In this document: in pieces, positions 16,077-24,618 of the stretch
How positions within the stretch are numbered: the first letter of the stretch is position 1
Layout: each line of letters starts with the position of its first letter
From: Bacillota bacterium
GTDB lineage: Bacteria; Bacillota; Clostridia; Lachnospirales; Lachnospiraceae
Direction of reading: 5' to 3'
Assembly (NCBI GenBank): GCA_023441965.1
Contig: JAEZNB010000097.1
Location: 1 to 51,009 of the forward strand
DNA length: 51,009 nucleotides
The notes under the pieces: generated by a model
The model's database searches: none
Told to the model about the DNA's origin: nothing
Seen by the model: the letters and a program-made list of their open reading frames with translations, nothing else
Position numbers and translations under genes: made by a program

Positions 16077-18086
16077 ATGAGCAGCTTTAATCCAAAAAGC
16101 ATGGAACCCCTTTGGGATTCGTGGTATATCGATAGTCTGATCGGCGAGGGCAATTACGGCTCAGTCTATAAGATTTATAGGGAAGATTTCGGAGTAAGAT
16201 ACGAAAGTGCCTTGAAGATCATCCCCGTACCAAATACAGAAGCAGAGGCAAAGCAGGTTTTCTATGACGGTATGGATGAGGTATCCGCAAGAACCCATTT
16301 CTATGGTATCGTAAAGGATGTCTATAGAGAAATTGCGATTATGGCACAGCTGAAGGGTAAATCGAATATCGTAAGCTATGAAGACCATAAAATCATTGAG
16401 AAGCAGGATGAAATCGGCTACTATATTCTGATCCGCATGGAGCTATTAACGAGCTTGGATGATTACTTCCTGATGAATCCATGCACAATTGAAACAGTGG
16501 TAAAATTGGGTAAGGACCTATGCAGGGCATTGAATCTTTGCCAGAAAAGGAAGCTGATCCATCGCGACATCAAGCCTGCCAATATCTTCGTATCCTCGGA
16601 TGGTGACTATAAGCTGGGGGATTTCGGTATTGCCAGAAAGCTGGAGGGTACGCAGTATAATTTAACCCGTACAGGCACCTTTAACTATATGGCTCCCGAA
16701 GTATACCGCAGTAATCAATATGATGAACGGGTAGATATCTATTCCTTGGGCTTGGTTCTATACCATTATCTGAACAAGCTGAAGATACCCTTTTCTAATA
16801 CAAACAGACAGGATCAAAGGCCCATAGGCCAGCAGGAGAGCTTCGATATACGAATGCGTGGAGAGAAATTACCTCCCCCTGTCCGGGCTAAAGACCGATT
16901 GGCAGAGGTAGTCCTAAAGGCCTGTGAATATGATCCGAACAACCGTTATCAGACTCCTGAGGAATTTCTCACCGCCCTGGAAACCTTAAGGCCCACAGAT
17001 CTGGAAGAAAGACCTGATTATGATGAGACCATACTTATTCCCAAATCACCCAAGAGGGATGAGGACGATTCTCTTGACGGAAAAAACGGAGATGGACATA
17101 AGAGAGAAGAAAATATAGAGGAAGAAGATAAGTCTAAGAAGGGACGAACGAATATCGGAGGTGGAAATGGTCCTGATTCTCTACCGGAGGACCATCCTCA
17201 TAGGAAAAAGAATGCCGATACTAAGCCTCTATACACGAAGATACTTGTGACCATAGTAGCAGCTTGCCTGGTAATAGGTGTCTGCATCGGCCTGATTCTG
17301 TTCATCGTCAGATCAACAAAAGAGGATGATACTGCGCCGGAGACCCTGAAAACTGATATAGCAAGCGGTGGGGCAGAAAAGGATGGGTCTTCCCAAGAAA
17401 ATTCGGATACAGAGCAGCAGGCAGCCGGAGGTTCAGAGCAGTCAGCAGCAAAGGCTTCACCTGAATCCGAGTCAACGGAGGATGTGATCAGTTCGGCACC
17501 TGAGCCTACGGAAGAACCCGTCAGGAAGAAGTATGCTGTTGTAAAAGATAACAGTAAATTGGAGGACCTATCCTCCATAGAGAATGTGAAGGCGCTGACC
17601 AGTCTGGATGTCTCCGCCAACAGTCTTAGTTCCTTGGAGGAGCTTAGGGAATCCATATGGATGGATTATCTGAACATCCGTCAGAACAATATTACAGAGC
17701 TGGAACCTATCAGCGGCATGGCAGAGCTGACCTGTTTGGATGCTTCATACAATCAGATCAGTAATATCAACCCGCTTCGTGAGCTTTCCTCCCTTGAAAT
17801 ATTAATCCTGTCCAATAACAGAATCAGTTCCATTGATGCAATCAAGAATCTGAAGAACTTGAATGAGCTGCGTATTGACGGGAATACGGCGATTAAGGAT
17901 ATATCGGCAGTCAAAAACCTGGAGAAGCTAAATATGCTGATCCTATCCAATACCGATGTTCAGGATATTACCCCGCTCTATGGCTTGAAAAACCTGATCA
18001 TTCTTGATCTGTCCAATACGAAGGTCCCGGAGGAGCAGGTCAGCAGATTTCTAAGCGAGGTCCCGGGCTGTGATGTTACATACTAA
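16077..18086 (+). CDS. Transmembrane Ser/Thr protein kinase with an extracellular leucine-rich-repeat domain
   Basis: 669 residues from the ATG at 16077, with GAGGG 6 nt upstream (an ATG at 16071 touches that site). The N-terminal Hanks-type kinase is complete: Gly loop GEGNYGSV (23-30), ATP Lys47, alpha-C Glu85, HRDIKPAN (162-169), DFG (182-184), APE (206-208). An acidic/basic linker follows, then one membrane helix (about 388-411) and a Ser/Glu-rich stalk. About six leucine-rich repeats (about 500-650) have LxxLxxLxLSxN spacing, for example LEILILSNNRISSIDAIKNL. Topology should be kinase inside, LRR outside: a receptor with an inverted order compared with plant receptor kinases and no PASTA domains. 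It follows the secreted PPC/Big_2 gene by 23 nt. Targets and ligand are unknown. Confidence 0.85.
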   Translation: MSSFNPKSMEPLWDSWYIDSLIGEGNYGSVYKIYREDFGVRYESALKIIPVPNTEAEAKQVFYDGMDEVSARTHFYGIVKDVYREIAIMAQLKGKSNIVSYEDHKIIEKQDEIGYYILIRMELLTSLDDYFLMNPCTIETVVKLGKDLCRALNLCQKRKLIHRDIKPANIFVSSDGDYKLGDFGIARKLEGTQYNLTRTGTFNYMAPEVYRSNQYDERVDIYSLGLVLYHYLNKLKIPFSNTNRQDQRPIGQQESFDIRMRGEKLPPPVRAKDRLAEVVLKACEYDPNNRYQTPEEFLTALETLRPTDLEERPDYDETILIPKSPKRDEDDSLDGKNGDGHKREENIEEEDKSKKGRTNIGGGNGPDSLPEDHPHRKKNADTKPLYTKILVTIVAACLVIGVCIGLILFIVRSTKEDDTAPETLKTDIASGGAEKDGSSQENSDTEQQAAGGSEQSAAKASPESESTEDVISSAPEPTEEPVRKKYAVVKDNSKLEDLSSIENVKALTSLDVSANSLSSLEELRESIWMDYLNIRQNNITELEPISGMAELTCLDASYNQISNINPLRELSSLEILILSNNRISSIDAIKNLKNLNELRIDGNTAIKDISAVKNLEKLNMLILSNTDVQDITPLYGLKNLIILDLSNTKVPEEQVSRFLSEVPGCDVTY

Positions 18087-18131
18087 ATTTACGCATGTCA
18101 AAGGACGGATGCAACTTTCAGAAAATAATTC

Positions 18132-18160
18132 TTGCAATTATTGGTTCTCTTTGATATAAT
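18132..18160 (+). promoter_or_regulatory. Promoter of the rimP-nusA-infB operon
   Basis: -35 TTGCAA (18132-18137), 17-nt spacer, -10 TATAAT (18155-18160) with a TG one base upstream. It begins 45 nt after the kinase gene and leads into the hairpin at 18192. Confidence 0.7.
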
Positions 18161-18191
18161 AACAATTGTGCTAAATGATAAGACTATTAAG

Positions 18192-18220
18192 GAGTGGACG
18201 AAAGTCCACTCTTCTGTTTT
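18192..18220 (+). promoter_or_regulatory. GAAA-capped leader hairpin with a broken U-tract before rimP (possible attenuator)
   Basis: Perfect 8-bp stem GAGTGGAC/GTCCACTC (18192-18199 with 18204-18211) closed by a GAAA tetraloop and followed by TTCTGTTTT. It starts about 25 nt after the expected transcription start and about 80 nt before the rimP start. A stable hairpin with an interrupted T-run is the form expected of a factor-dependent attenuator; NusA is known to autoregulate its operon through leader termination in Bacillus subtilis. That it acts here is inference. Confidence 0.55.
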
Positions 18221-18298
18221 GTAAATCGGCAATGACAGAATTATCATTTATTTGAAACGAACGGCAAAGCATGAGATTCATTAGAAAGTGGGGATATT

Positions 18299-18766
18299 TT
18301 GGCAAAGCACGAAGAATATGAAAGAAAAACGGAGAAACTAATCACACCGATTCTGGCTGCTAATCATTTTGAGCTGTATGATCTTGAGTATGTAAAGGAA
18401 GGCGGAAACTATTTTCTCCGTGCCTACATCGACAAAGAAGGCGGCATTACGGTGGATGACTGTGAACTGGTCAGCAGAGCCTTGAGCGATCTGCTGGATA
18501 AGGCGGATTATATTCCGGATGCCTATATCCTGGAAGTCAGCTCACCGGGGCTTGGAAGACAGTTGAAGAAAGACAAACATTTTGAGAAAAGTATCGGCGA
18601 AGAAGTGGAAGTCAAGCTCTATAAGCCCATGAATAAGAGGAAGGAATGGGTCGGTATCCTGACCGCCTTTGATGCAGAGAAGCTGGTACTTGAACTGGAG
18701 GACGGTTCACCCGTGGAGCTTCTTCGGTCTGATATCGCGATGGCGAGACTGACCTTTGATTTTTAA
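18299..18766 (+). CDS. rimP: Ribosome maturation factor RimP
   Basis: 155 residues, normal length. It starts at a TTG (18299), preceded by GTGGGGATATT, and reads AKHEEYERKTEKLITPILAA. The conserved RimP segments are present: YDLEYVKEGGNYFLRAYIDK, GGITVDDCELVSRALSDLLD, YILEVSSPGLGRQLK, and a small C-terminal barrel (KEWVGILTAFDAEKLVLELE). It aids assembly of the 30S subunit. It is the first gene of the operon, 36 nt before nusA, as in most Firmicutes. Its weak TTG start suggests modest translation relative to nusA. Confidence 0.93.
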   Translation: MAKHEEYERKTEKLITPILAANHFELYDLEYVKEGGNYFLRAYIDKEGGITVDDCELVSRALSDLLDKADYIPDAYILEVSSPGLGRQLKKDKHFEKSIGEEVEVKLYKPMNKRKEWVGILTAFDAEKLVLELEDGSPVELLRSDIAMARLTFDF

Positions 18767-18802
18767 GTGATAGATTAATAACAAGGAGGATGAATAGAAA
18801 AA

Positions 18803-19861
18803 ATGGATGCAAAATTAGATGCAGGAAGGGAATTGATTGAGGCTTTAAATCAGATAGAGAAGGAAAAGGATATCAGTAAGGATATTTTATTGGAGGCTCT
18901 CGAAAATTCATTGGTGGCTGCATGTAAGAACAACTTTGGCAGAGCGGATAACATAAAGGTAAATATAGATCGGGTTACCGGAGAAGTAGGCGTATACGCT
19001 ATGAAAGAGGTTGTTGAGACTGTGACTGATCCTGTCATGCAGATCAGCCTGGCTCAGGCGAAGCTGAAGGATCCCCAAAATGACATAGGGGATATCGTCG
19101 GTGTGGAGGTTACTCCCAAGAACTTCGGTCGTATCGCTGCCCAGAAGGCAAAACAGGTCGTGGTCCAGAAGATCCGTGAGGAAGAGCGAAAGGTACTTTA
19201 CCAGCAGTACAGCAGCAAGGAAAAAGACATCGTTACCGGTATCGTGCAACGCTATGTCGGAAATAATGTTAGTATTAATCTGGGCAAGGCGGATGCCATT
19301 TTAAGTGAGAATGAACAGGTCAGAGGAGAGGTATTCAGACCTACAGACCGTATTAAGCTCTATGTCCTCGAGGTAAAGGATACCACAAAGGGACCCAGAA
19401 TATCCGTATCCAGAACCCATCCGGAGCTGGTGAAGCGCTTATTCGAGGCAGAGGTGACCGAGATCCAGGACGGAACCGTGGAAATCATGAGCATAGCCCG
19501 TGAGGCCGGCTCCAGAACCAAGATGGCAGTGTGGAGCAACAATCCCGATGTGGATGCTGTCGGAGCCTGTGTCGGAATGAATGGAGCCAGAGTAAATGCG
19601 ATTGTTCGGGAGCTTAGGGATGAGAAAATCGATATCATCAACTGGAGTGATGATCCCGCCCAGCTGATCGAAAATGCCTTAAGTCCGGCTAAGGTCGTGT
19701 CCGTTATGGTGGATGAGTATGAGAAGAGTGCAAGAGTAATAGTTCCTGATTATCAGCTTTCCCTTGCCATCGGTAAGGAAGGACAGAATGCAAGGCTTGC
19801 GGCGAAGCTGACCGGATATAAGATAGACATCAAGAGCGAATCCCAGAGCATGGGATATTAA
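18803..19861 (+). CDS. nusA: Transcription termination/antitermination factor NusA
   Basis: 352 residues, the short Firmicute form without C-terminal AR domains. The N-terminal RNA-polymerase-binding domain covers about 1-125, the S1 domain 130-200 (ITGIVQRYVGNNVSINLG-like), KH1 about 205-280 (ACVGMNGARVNAIVREL) and KH2 about 285-345 (LAIGKEGQNARLAAKLTG). It binds the elongating polymerase and nascent RNA and controls pausing and termination, and may act on the hairpin at 18192 in its own leader. ATG at 18803 with AAGGAGG upstream. The last codons end just before the ylxR site. Confidence 0.95.
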   Translation: MDAKLDAGRELIEALNQIEKEKDISKDILLEALENSLVAACKNNFGRADNIKVNIDRVTGEVGVYAMKEVVETVTDPVMQISLAQAKLKDPQNDIGDIVGVEVTPKNFGRIAAQKAKQVVVQKIREEERKVLYQQYSSKEKDIVTGIVQRYVGNNVSINLGKADAILSENEQVRGEVFRPTDRIKLYVLEVKDTTKGPRISVSRTHPELVKRLFEAEVTEIQDGTVEIMSIAREAGSRTKMAVWSNNPDVDAVGACVGMNGARVNAIVRELRDEKIDIINWSDDPAQLIENALSPAKVVSVMVDEYEKSARVIVPDYQLSLAIGKEGQNARLAAKLTGYKIDIKSESQSMGY

Positions 19862-19875
19862 GGATGTGATATGAT

Positions 19876-20163
19876 TTGGCAAAAAAAATACCGTTAAGAA
19901 TGTGTACCGGATGCGGAGAGATGAGGAGTAAGAAGGAAATGATCCGAATCTTGAAGACTCCGGAGGATGATATCGCCATAGATACTACCGGCAAGAAGAA
20001 TGGCAGGGGGGCGTACATCTGCTGCCAGGTATCCTGCCTGCAAAAGGCAATCAGGACGAAGGGTCTGGAACGCTCGTTGAAGACAGCGATTCCAAAGGAA
20101 ATAGTAGAAGCATTGGAGAAGGAGTTGGGATTGCTTGAATCCGGAAGCGAAGAAAATATTTAA
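19876..20163 (+). CDS. ylxR: YlxR/RnpM family RNA-binding protein (DUF448)
   Basis: 95 residues from a TTG at 19876, reading AKKIPLRMCTGCGEMRSKKE, then the GRGAYICCQVSCLQKAI segment that defines DUF448. The two Cys pairs (CTGC and the CC/C group) are conserved in the family. In Bacillus subtilis the homologue binds RNase P RNA and modulates its activity (RnpM). It lies directly after nusA and overlaps the L7Ae gene by 29 nt, the usual operon order. Confidence 0.9.
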   Translation: MAKKIPLRMCTGCGEMRSKKEMIRILKTPEDDIAIDTTGKKNGRGAYICCQVSCLQKAIRTKGLERSLKTAIPKEIVEALEKELGLLESGSEENI

Positions 20164-20452
20164 TCTGTTTGGGATAGCAACGAAATCACGGAATATCGTG
20201 AGCGGTGAATTCTCTACGGAAAAAGCAGTAAAAGAACATAAAGCGGCCCTTGTGATTGTAGCAGAGGATGCATCAGACAATACGAAGAAAATGTTTACCA
20301 ATATGTGTACTTATTATAAAGTGCCAATCTATTTTTTTGGTGACAAGACCGAATTGGGCCATTCCATGGGCAAGGAGTTTCGAGCCTCTTTGGCTGTGCT
20401 TGATCGAGGCTTGGCTGATGCAATTGAAAAGCAACTTAAAATGATGCAGTGA
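20135..20452 (+). CDS. L7Ae-family RNA-binding protein (YlxQ-like)
   Basis: 105 residues starting at a TTG (20135) inside the end of ylxR. It has the L7Ae/L30e fold signatures FGIATKSRNIVSGEFSTEKA, ALVIVAEDASDNTKKMFTNM and YKVPIYFFGDKTELGHSMGK. Such proteins bind kink-turn RNA; the YlxQ member of the nusA-infB operon probably associates with the ribosome or other RNA, but its exact role is not established. It ends 20 nt before infB. Confidence 0.88.
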   Translation: MNPEAKKIFNLFGIATKSRNIVSGEFSTEKAVKEHKAALVIVAEDASDNTKKMFTNMCTYYKVPIYFFGDKTELGHSMGKEFRASLAVLDRGLADAIEKQLKMMQ

Positions 20453-20472
20453 TAGATACGGAGGTAGTAAGT

Positions 20473-23400
20473 ATGGCGAAAATGAAAGTGTTTGAATTAA
20501 AAAAAATAATAAATGATCAGTCAAAAAAGACTGTTGAAAGTAAGGATATTCAGGATTATCTGGAGAAGACCTTCGGGGTAAAGAAGACCCACAGCTCTAA
20601 TCTGGATGATCATGAGGTCAAAGCAGTGCAGGATCACTTCCTGGGCGGAGCAGGCAGTCAGGCAGCTCCTGCCAAGAGACCGACAGCCACCCCTGTCCAG
20701 GGATCTGCGGCACAGAGTGCCACCGGAGCAGCGACAGCCAGACCTGTAGTGGCTTCTCAGGGTATCGTCAGGGCACAGGCAGCTGCGGGCACAGTCAGAA
20801 CAGGCCAGACAGTACAGAGCAGACCGGTAGCTGACGGGCAGGTCAGACCTGCTCAGAGAGGTGTACGTCAGGGTGGTCAGACCCAGGTATACCATGCCGG
20901 CGGAGGCCATACGAATGTACAGAGCGGAAGCAGACCTGCGGGTGAAGCAAGACAGACAGCTGACAGTACAAGACCTGCAAGTCAGGGTGGTATGCGTCAG
21001 GGCAGTCAGCCTCAACATAGCGGAGCAAGCAGCACGAATGCTGCCGGACATAGACCGATGGGAGACAATCAACGGCCGGTAGGTCATGGAGGAGGAGTCC
21101 GTCAGGGCGCACAGCCCCAGAATACAGGAAATGCAGCTGCTACCGGTCAGAGATCTGCCGATGGACAGAGACCTTCCGGTCAGGGTGCAGCTCGTCAGGG
21201 TGCCCAGAATCAGTCATATCATGCCGGTGGACCGAGCCAGAGACCAGCAGGAGAAGCGAGACCGGCAACGGATGGACAGAGACCTCAGACCCAGTCCTAT
21301 TCCGGTCAGAGACCTGCGGGGGAAGGCAGACCTGCCGGTGACAATCAGAGATCCTATGGTCAGGGTGGCAACCGTCAAGGCCAGGGCTATCAGGGCAACA
21401 GAGATAACAGAGACAATCAAAGATCCTATGGTCAGGGCGGCAACCGTCAGGGCCAGGGCTACCAGGGTAACAGGGACGGACAGAGACCCACAGGAGACGG
21501 ACAGAGACCTTATGGTCAGGGTGGTAACCGCCAGGGCTATCAGGGGAACAGAGACGGACAGCGGCCCTACGGCGATAACAGACCGGGTGGAGAAGGAAGA
21601 GGCACCGGAGACGGACAGAGGTCTTATGGTCAGGGCGGCAATCGTCTGGCCGGCCAGGGCTACCAGGGTAACAGGGATGGTCAGAGACCTTACGGGGACA
21701 GACCTGCCGGCCAGGGTGCTTATAATAATCAGAACAGACAGGGCTATCAGGGTAACCGCCCTCAGGGTCAGGGTGGCGGACGCCCCGGAGATGGCCAAAG
21801 ATCCTATGGTCAGGGCCAGGGTGGTTATAACAGACCTGCCGGACAGCAGGGTGGACAGAGAAGCGGTGGCTTTGCTCCGCGAAGCGGCTTTGATACCGGC
21901 TTCCAGAAGGATGAGGACGACAAGCCGAGCTATGGCAACCGTACGGGCAATAAGAAGGGTCCTGCCGGTCGTCCGGGCAGTGAGCGGAAGAATTTTGACC
22001 AGCAGATTCTGGACCAGAAGGTTGCAGAGAAAAACGATAACCGCAGAAGCAGAGATCGTGTGAATAAGGATAAATTATTAAAGGATCGGGGTATCATTCC
22101 CAATGAGGACATCGATTCTGATGATGAGAAGGTAATCAACAAGATTGCACCCAAAAAGGGTCAGTTTATCCAGCCCAAGCCACAGGCCCCGACGAAAGAG
22201 GATGAGATCAAGACCATCACTCTTCCTGAGGTACTGACCATCAAGGAGCTTGCAGATAAGATGAAGATGCCTTCAGCTGCCCTGGTTAAGAAGCTATTCC
22301 TTGCCGGTAAGATGGTTTCACTGAATCATGAAATCACCTACGAGGAAGCTGAAGAAATCGCACTGGAGTATGAGATTATCGCTGAGAAAGAGGTCAAGGT
22401 CAACGAAGTTGAGGAGCTGATGAAGGAAGAAGAGGATGCTCCCGAGACCATGGTAAAACGTCCTCCGGTCGTATGTGTCATGGGTCATGTAGACCATGGT
22501 AAGACCTCCTTACTGGATGCCATCAGGGAAACCAATGTAACCTCCAGAGAGGCCGGCGGCATCACCCAGCACATCGGTGCTTATGTGGTTGAGATTAACG
22601 GCGAGAAGATCACCTTCTTAGATACTCCCGGCCATGAAGCCTTTACATCCATGCGTATGAGAGGTGCTCAGGCTACAGATATTGCGATTCTGGTAGTTGC
22701 AGCGGATGATGGTGTCATGCCTCAGACGATCGAAGCAATCAGTCATGCGAAGGCAGCTGGTGTCCAGATTATTGTTGCAATCAATAAGATCGATAAGCCC
22801 AGTGCCAATGTGGAGCGGGTTAAGCAGGAGCTGACAGAATACGAGCTGGTCGCAGAGGACTGGGGCGGAGATACGATTTTTGTTCCCGTATCAGCTCATA
22901 CAAAGGAAGGTATCGACCATCTGCTGGAGATGATCCTTTTAACCGCTGAAATGGGTGAATTGAAGGCCAATCCCGACCGAAATGCCAGAGGCCTTGTCAT
23001 TGAAGCAGAGCTGGATAAGGGCCGTGGTCCTGTGGCTACCATTCTGGTACAGAAGGGAACCCTCCATGTCGGTGATAATGTGGCAGTAGGAGCTTCCTAC
23101 GGTAAGGTTCGTGCAATGATGGATGACAAGGGCAGAAGGGTCAAGGAAGCTACACCTTCTACACCTGTAGAAATATTAGGTTTAAATGAAGTACCCGGAG
23201 TGGGCGAGATTTTCGTGGCAACACAGAACGAGAAGGAAGCCAGAACGATAGCTGAAGCATTTATCTCCCAGGGTAAGGAGAGACTGATTGCCGATACAAA
23301 GGCAAAGCTTTCCTTAGATGGTCTCTTCTCACAGATTCAGGCCGGCAATATCAAGGAGTTGAATCTGATTATCAAGGCAGATGTTCAGGGCTCCGTGGAA

Positions 23401-23958
23401 GCGATGAAGCAGAGTTTGCTGAAGCTCTCCAATGCAGAGGTAGCCGTAAGGGTACTCCATGGCGGTGTCGGTGCGATCAACGAATCCGATGTAATTCTGG
23501 CAAGCACCTCCAATGCCATCATCATCGGCTTCAATGTGAAGCCGGATAATGCGGCGAAGGAAACTGCCGACCGTGAGAAGATAGATATTAAGCTGTATAG
23601 AGTTATTTACAATGCCATTGACGATGTGGAAGCAGCGATGAAGGGCATGCTGGATCCTGTATTTGAAGAGAGAATCATCGGTCATGCTGAGATCCGCCAG
23701 ACCTTCAAGGCCTCCGGTATCGGTACGATTGCCGGTTCCTATGTGACGGACGGTAAGATCATCAGGGGCAGCAAGGCCAGGATATACCGTGACAATGCCA
23801 AGATCTATGACGGAACACTGGCAAGCCTTAAGCGCTTCCAGGATGATGTCAAGGAGGTTGCGACCGGCTACGAATGTGGTCTTGTATTTGAGAAGTTCAA
23901 TGATGTTAAGGAAGGCGACAGAGTAGAGTTATATATTATGCAGGAGGTTCCCAGGTAG
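20473..23958 (+). CDS. infB: Translation initiation factor IF-2 with a very long disordered N-terminal region
   Basis: 1161 residues from the ATG at 20473 (CGGAGG at 20459-20464), much longer than the 700-900 residues usual for bacterial IF2. Residues 1-55 are a small IF2-N-like helical domain. Residues about 60-510 are low-complexity: Gly, Gln, Arg, Pro, Asn and Tyr-rich with recurring GQRPYGQGGNRQG-type units. The conserved part follows: a second IF2-N domain, the GTPase with GHVDHGKT (671-678), DTPGHE and NKID, then domains II-IV. IF2 places initiator tRNA on the 30S subunit and promotes subunit joining. The repeat region has the composition of RNA-binding or phase-separating segments; that it does so here is inference. 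Confidence 0.95.
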   Translation: MAKMKVFELKKIINDQSKKTVESKDIQDYLEKTFGVKKTHSSNLDDHEVKAVQDHFLGGAGSQAAPAKRPTATPVQGSAAQSATGAATARPVVASQGIVRAQAAAGTVRTGQTVQSRPVADGQVRPAQRGVRQGGQTQVYHAGGGHTNVQSGSRPAGEARQTADSTRPASQGGMRQGSQPQHSGASSTNAAGHRPMGDNQRPVGHGGGVRQGAQPQNTGNAAATGQRSADGQRPSGQGAARQGAQNQSYHAGGPSQRPAGEARPATDGQRPQTQSYSGQRPAGEGRPAGDNQRSYGQGGNRQGQGYQGNRDNRDNQRSYGQGGNRQGQGYQGNRDGQRPTGDGQRPYGQGGNRQGYQGNRDGQRPYGDNRPGGEGRGTGDGQRSYGQGGNRLAGQGYQGNRDGQRPYGDRPAGQGAYNNQNRQGYQGNRPQGQGGGRPGDGQRSYGQGQGGYNRPAGQQGGQRSGGFAPRSGFDTGFQKDEDDKPSYGNRTGNKKGPAGRPGSERKNFDQQILDQKVAEKNDNRRSRDRVNKDKLLKDRGIIPNEDIDSDDEKVINKIAPKKGQFIQPKPQAPTKEDEIKTITLPEVLTIKELADKMKMPSAALVKKLFLAGKMVSLNHEITYEEAEEIALEYEIIAEKEVKVNEVEELMKEEEDAPETMVKRPPVVCVMGHVDHGKTSLLDAIRETNVTSREAGGITQHIGAYVVEINGEKITFLDTPGHEAFTSMRMRGAQATDIAILVVAADDGVMPQTIEAISHAKAAGVQIIVAINKIDKPSANVERVKQELTEYELVAEDWGGDTIFVPVSAHTKEGIDHLLEMILLTAEMGELKANPDRNARGLVIEAELDKGRGPVATILVQKGTLHVGDNVAVGASYGKVRAMMDDKGRRVKEATPSTPVEILGLNEVPGVGEIFVATQNEKEARTIAEAFISQGKERLIADTKAKLSLDGLFSQIQAGNIKELNLIIKADVQGSVEAMKQSLLKLSNAEVAVRVLHGGVGAINESDVILASTSNAIIIGFNVKPDNAAKETADREKIDIKLYRVIYNAIDDVEAAMKGMLDPVFEERIIGHAEIRQTFKASGIGTIAGSYVTDGKIIRGSKARIYRDNAKIYDGTLASLKRFQDDVKEVATGYECGLVFEKFNDVKEGDRVELYIMQEVPR
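21280..21880 (+). repeat. Coding Gly/Gln/Arg-rich imperfect repeats in infB
   Basis: Irregular units coding for YGQGGNRQGQGYQGNR and GQRPYGD-like peptides recur about eight times. They share codons such as GGTCAGGG and CAGAGAC, so they were probably made by internal duplication. The length is expected to differ between strains. Confidence 0.7.
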
Positions 23959-24061
23959 TACAGGGAAGGACCTACAGCGAAATTGCGGCACCTTATATCA
24001 TGATTGATCTGTTGCCATCCGGGCTGTTACACTTGGCCCGGGCGGCAGAATGGAGGCAGGA

Positions 24062-24529
24062 ATGAGAAAAAACAGTATTAAAAACACCAGAATCAATGTT
24101 GAGGTACAGAAGGAGCTGAGCAATTTAATCAGCCGTGAGATAAAGGACCCCAGAATCAATCCGATGACTTCTGTTGTATCGGTTGAGGTATCACCCGATC
24201 TGAAGACAGCAAAGGTCTATATCAGTGTACTTGGGGATGAAGAGTCTAAGAATGCCACCAGGCAGGGCTTAAAAAGTGCGGCCTCCTTTATTCGCGGACA
24301 GCTGGCAAAAAAACTGAATCTTAGAAATACTCCGGAGCTTACCTTTATGCTGGATAATTCCATTGAATACGGGGTCAGGATGTCCAAGCTGATTGATGAG
24401 GTCAACAGCAAGAGCAGCGATGCCGATGCTTTGACTGATGTTTTGGATGAGGACCCGGATGACGATGAGGATGAGTCCGAAGAAGAGGAAGACGAGGAAG
24501 ACCCGGAGGAAGGCGAGGACGATTTCTAA
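24062..24529 (+). CDS. rbfA: Ribosome-binding factor A with an acidic C-terminal tail
   Basis: 155 residues from the ATG at 24062 (GGAGG at 24052-24056). The KH-like body has RINVEVQKELSNLISREIKD, DPRINPMTSVVSVEVSPDLK, TAKVYISVLGDEE and LTFMLDNSIEYGVRMSKLID, as in all RbfA proteins. It helps mature the 30S subunit at the 16S 5' end. After residue about 125 it has a run of some 25 Asp/Glu residues (EDEEDPEEGED), an addition to the standard length of about 120. It lies 103 nt after infB in the same operon. Confidence 0.92.
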   Translation: MRKNSIKNTRINVEVQKELSNLISREIKDPRINPMTSVVSVEVSPDLKTAKVYISVLGDEESKNATRQGLKSAASFIRGQLAKKLNLRNTPELTFMLDNSIEYGVRMSKLIDEVNSKSSDADALTDVLDEDPDDDEDESEEEEDEEDPEEGEDDF

Positions 24530-24618
24530 TCGGATGAGAACCCGGATAAACCTAGGATGAGTCAGGTGAAGCAACTAAGATACAACCGAAGACCGGAACC
24601 GGAAGGATAGGGTGCGGT

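Noticed and set aside
20521..21087. Minus-strand open frame opposite infB
   Set aside because: Composition mirrors the repeats of infB; no start signal or family features.
21086..22063. Long Arg/Asp-rich open frame overlapping infB
   Set aside because: It is a shadow of the low-complexity infB coding region in another frame, with no ribosome binding site.
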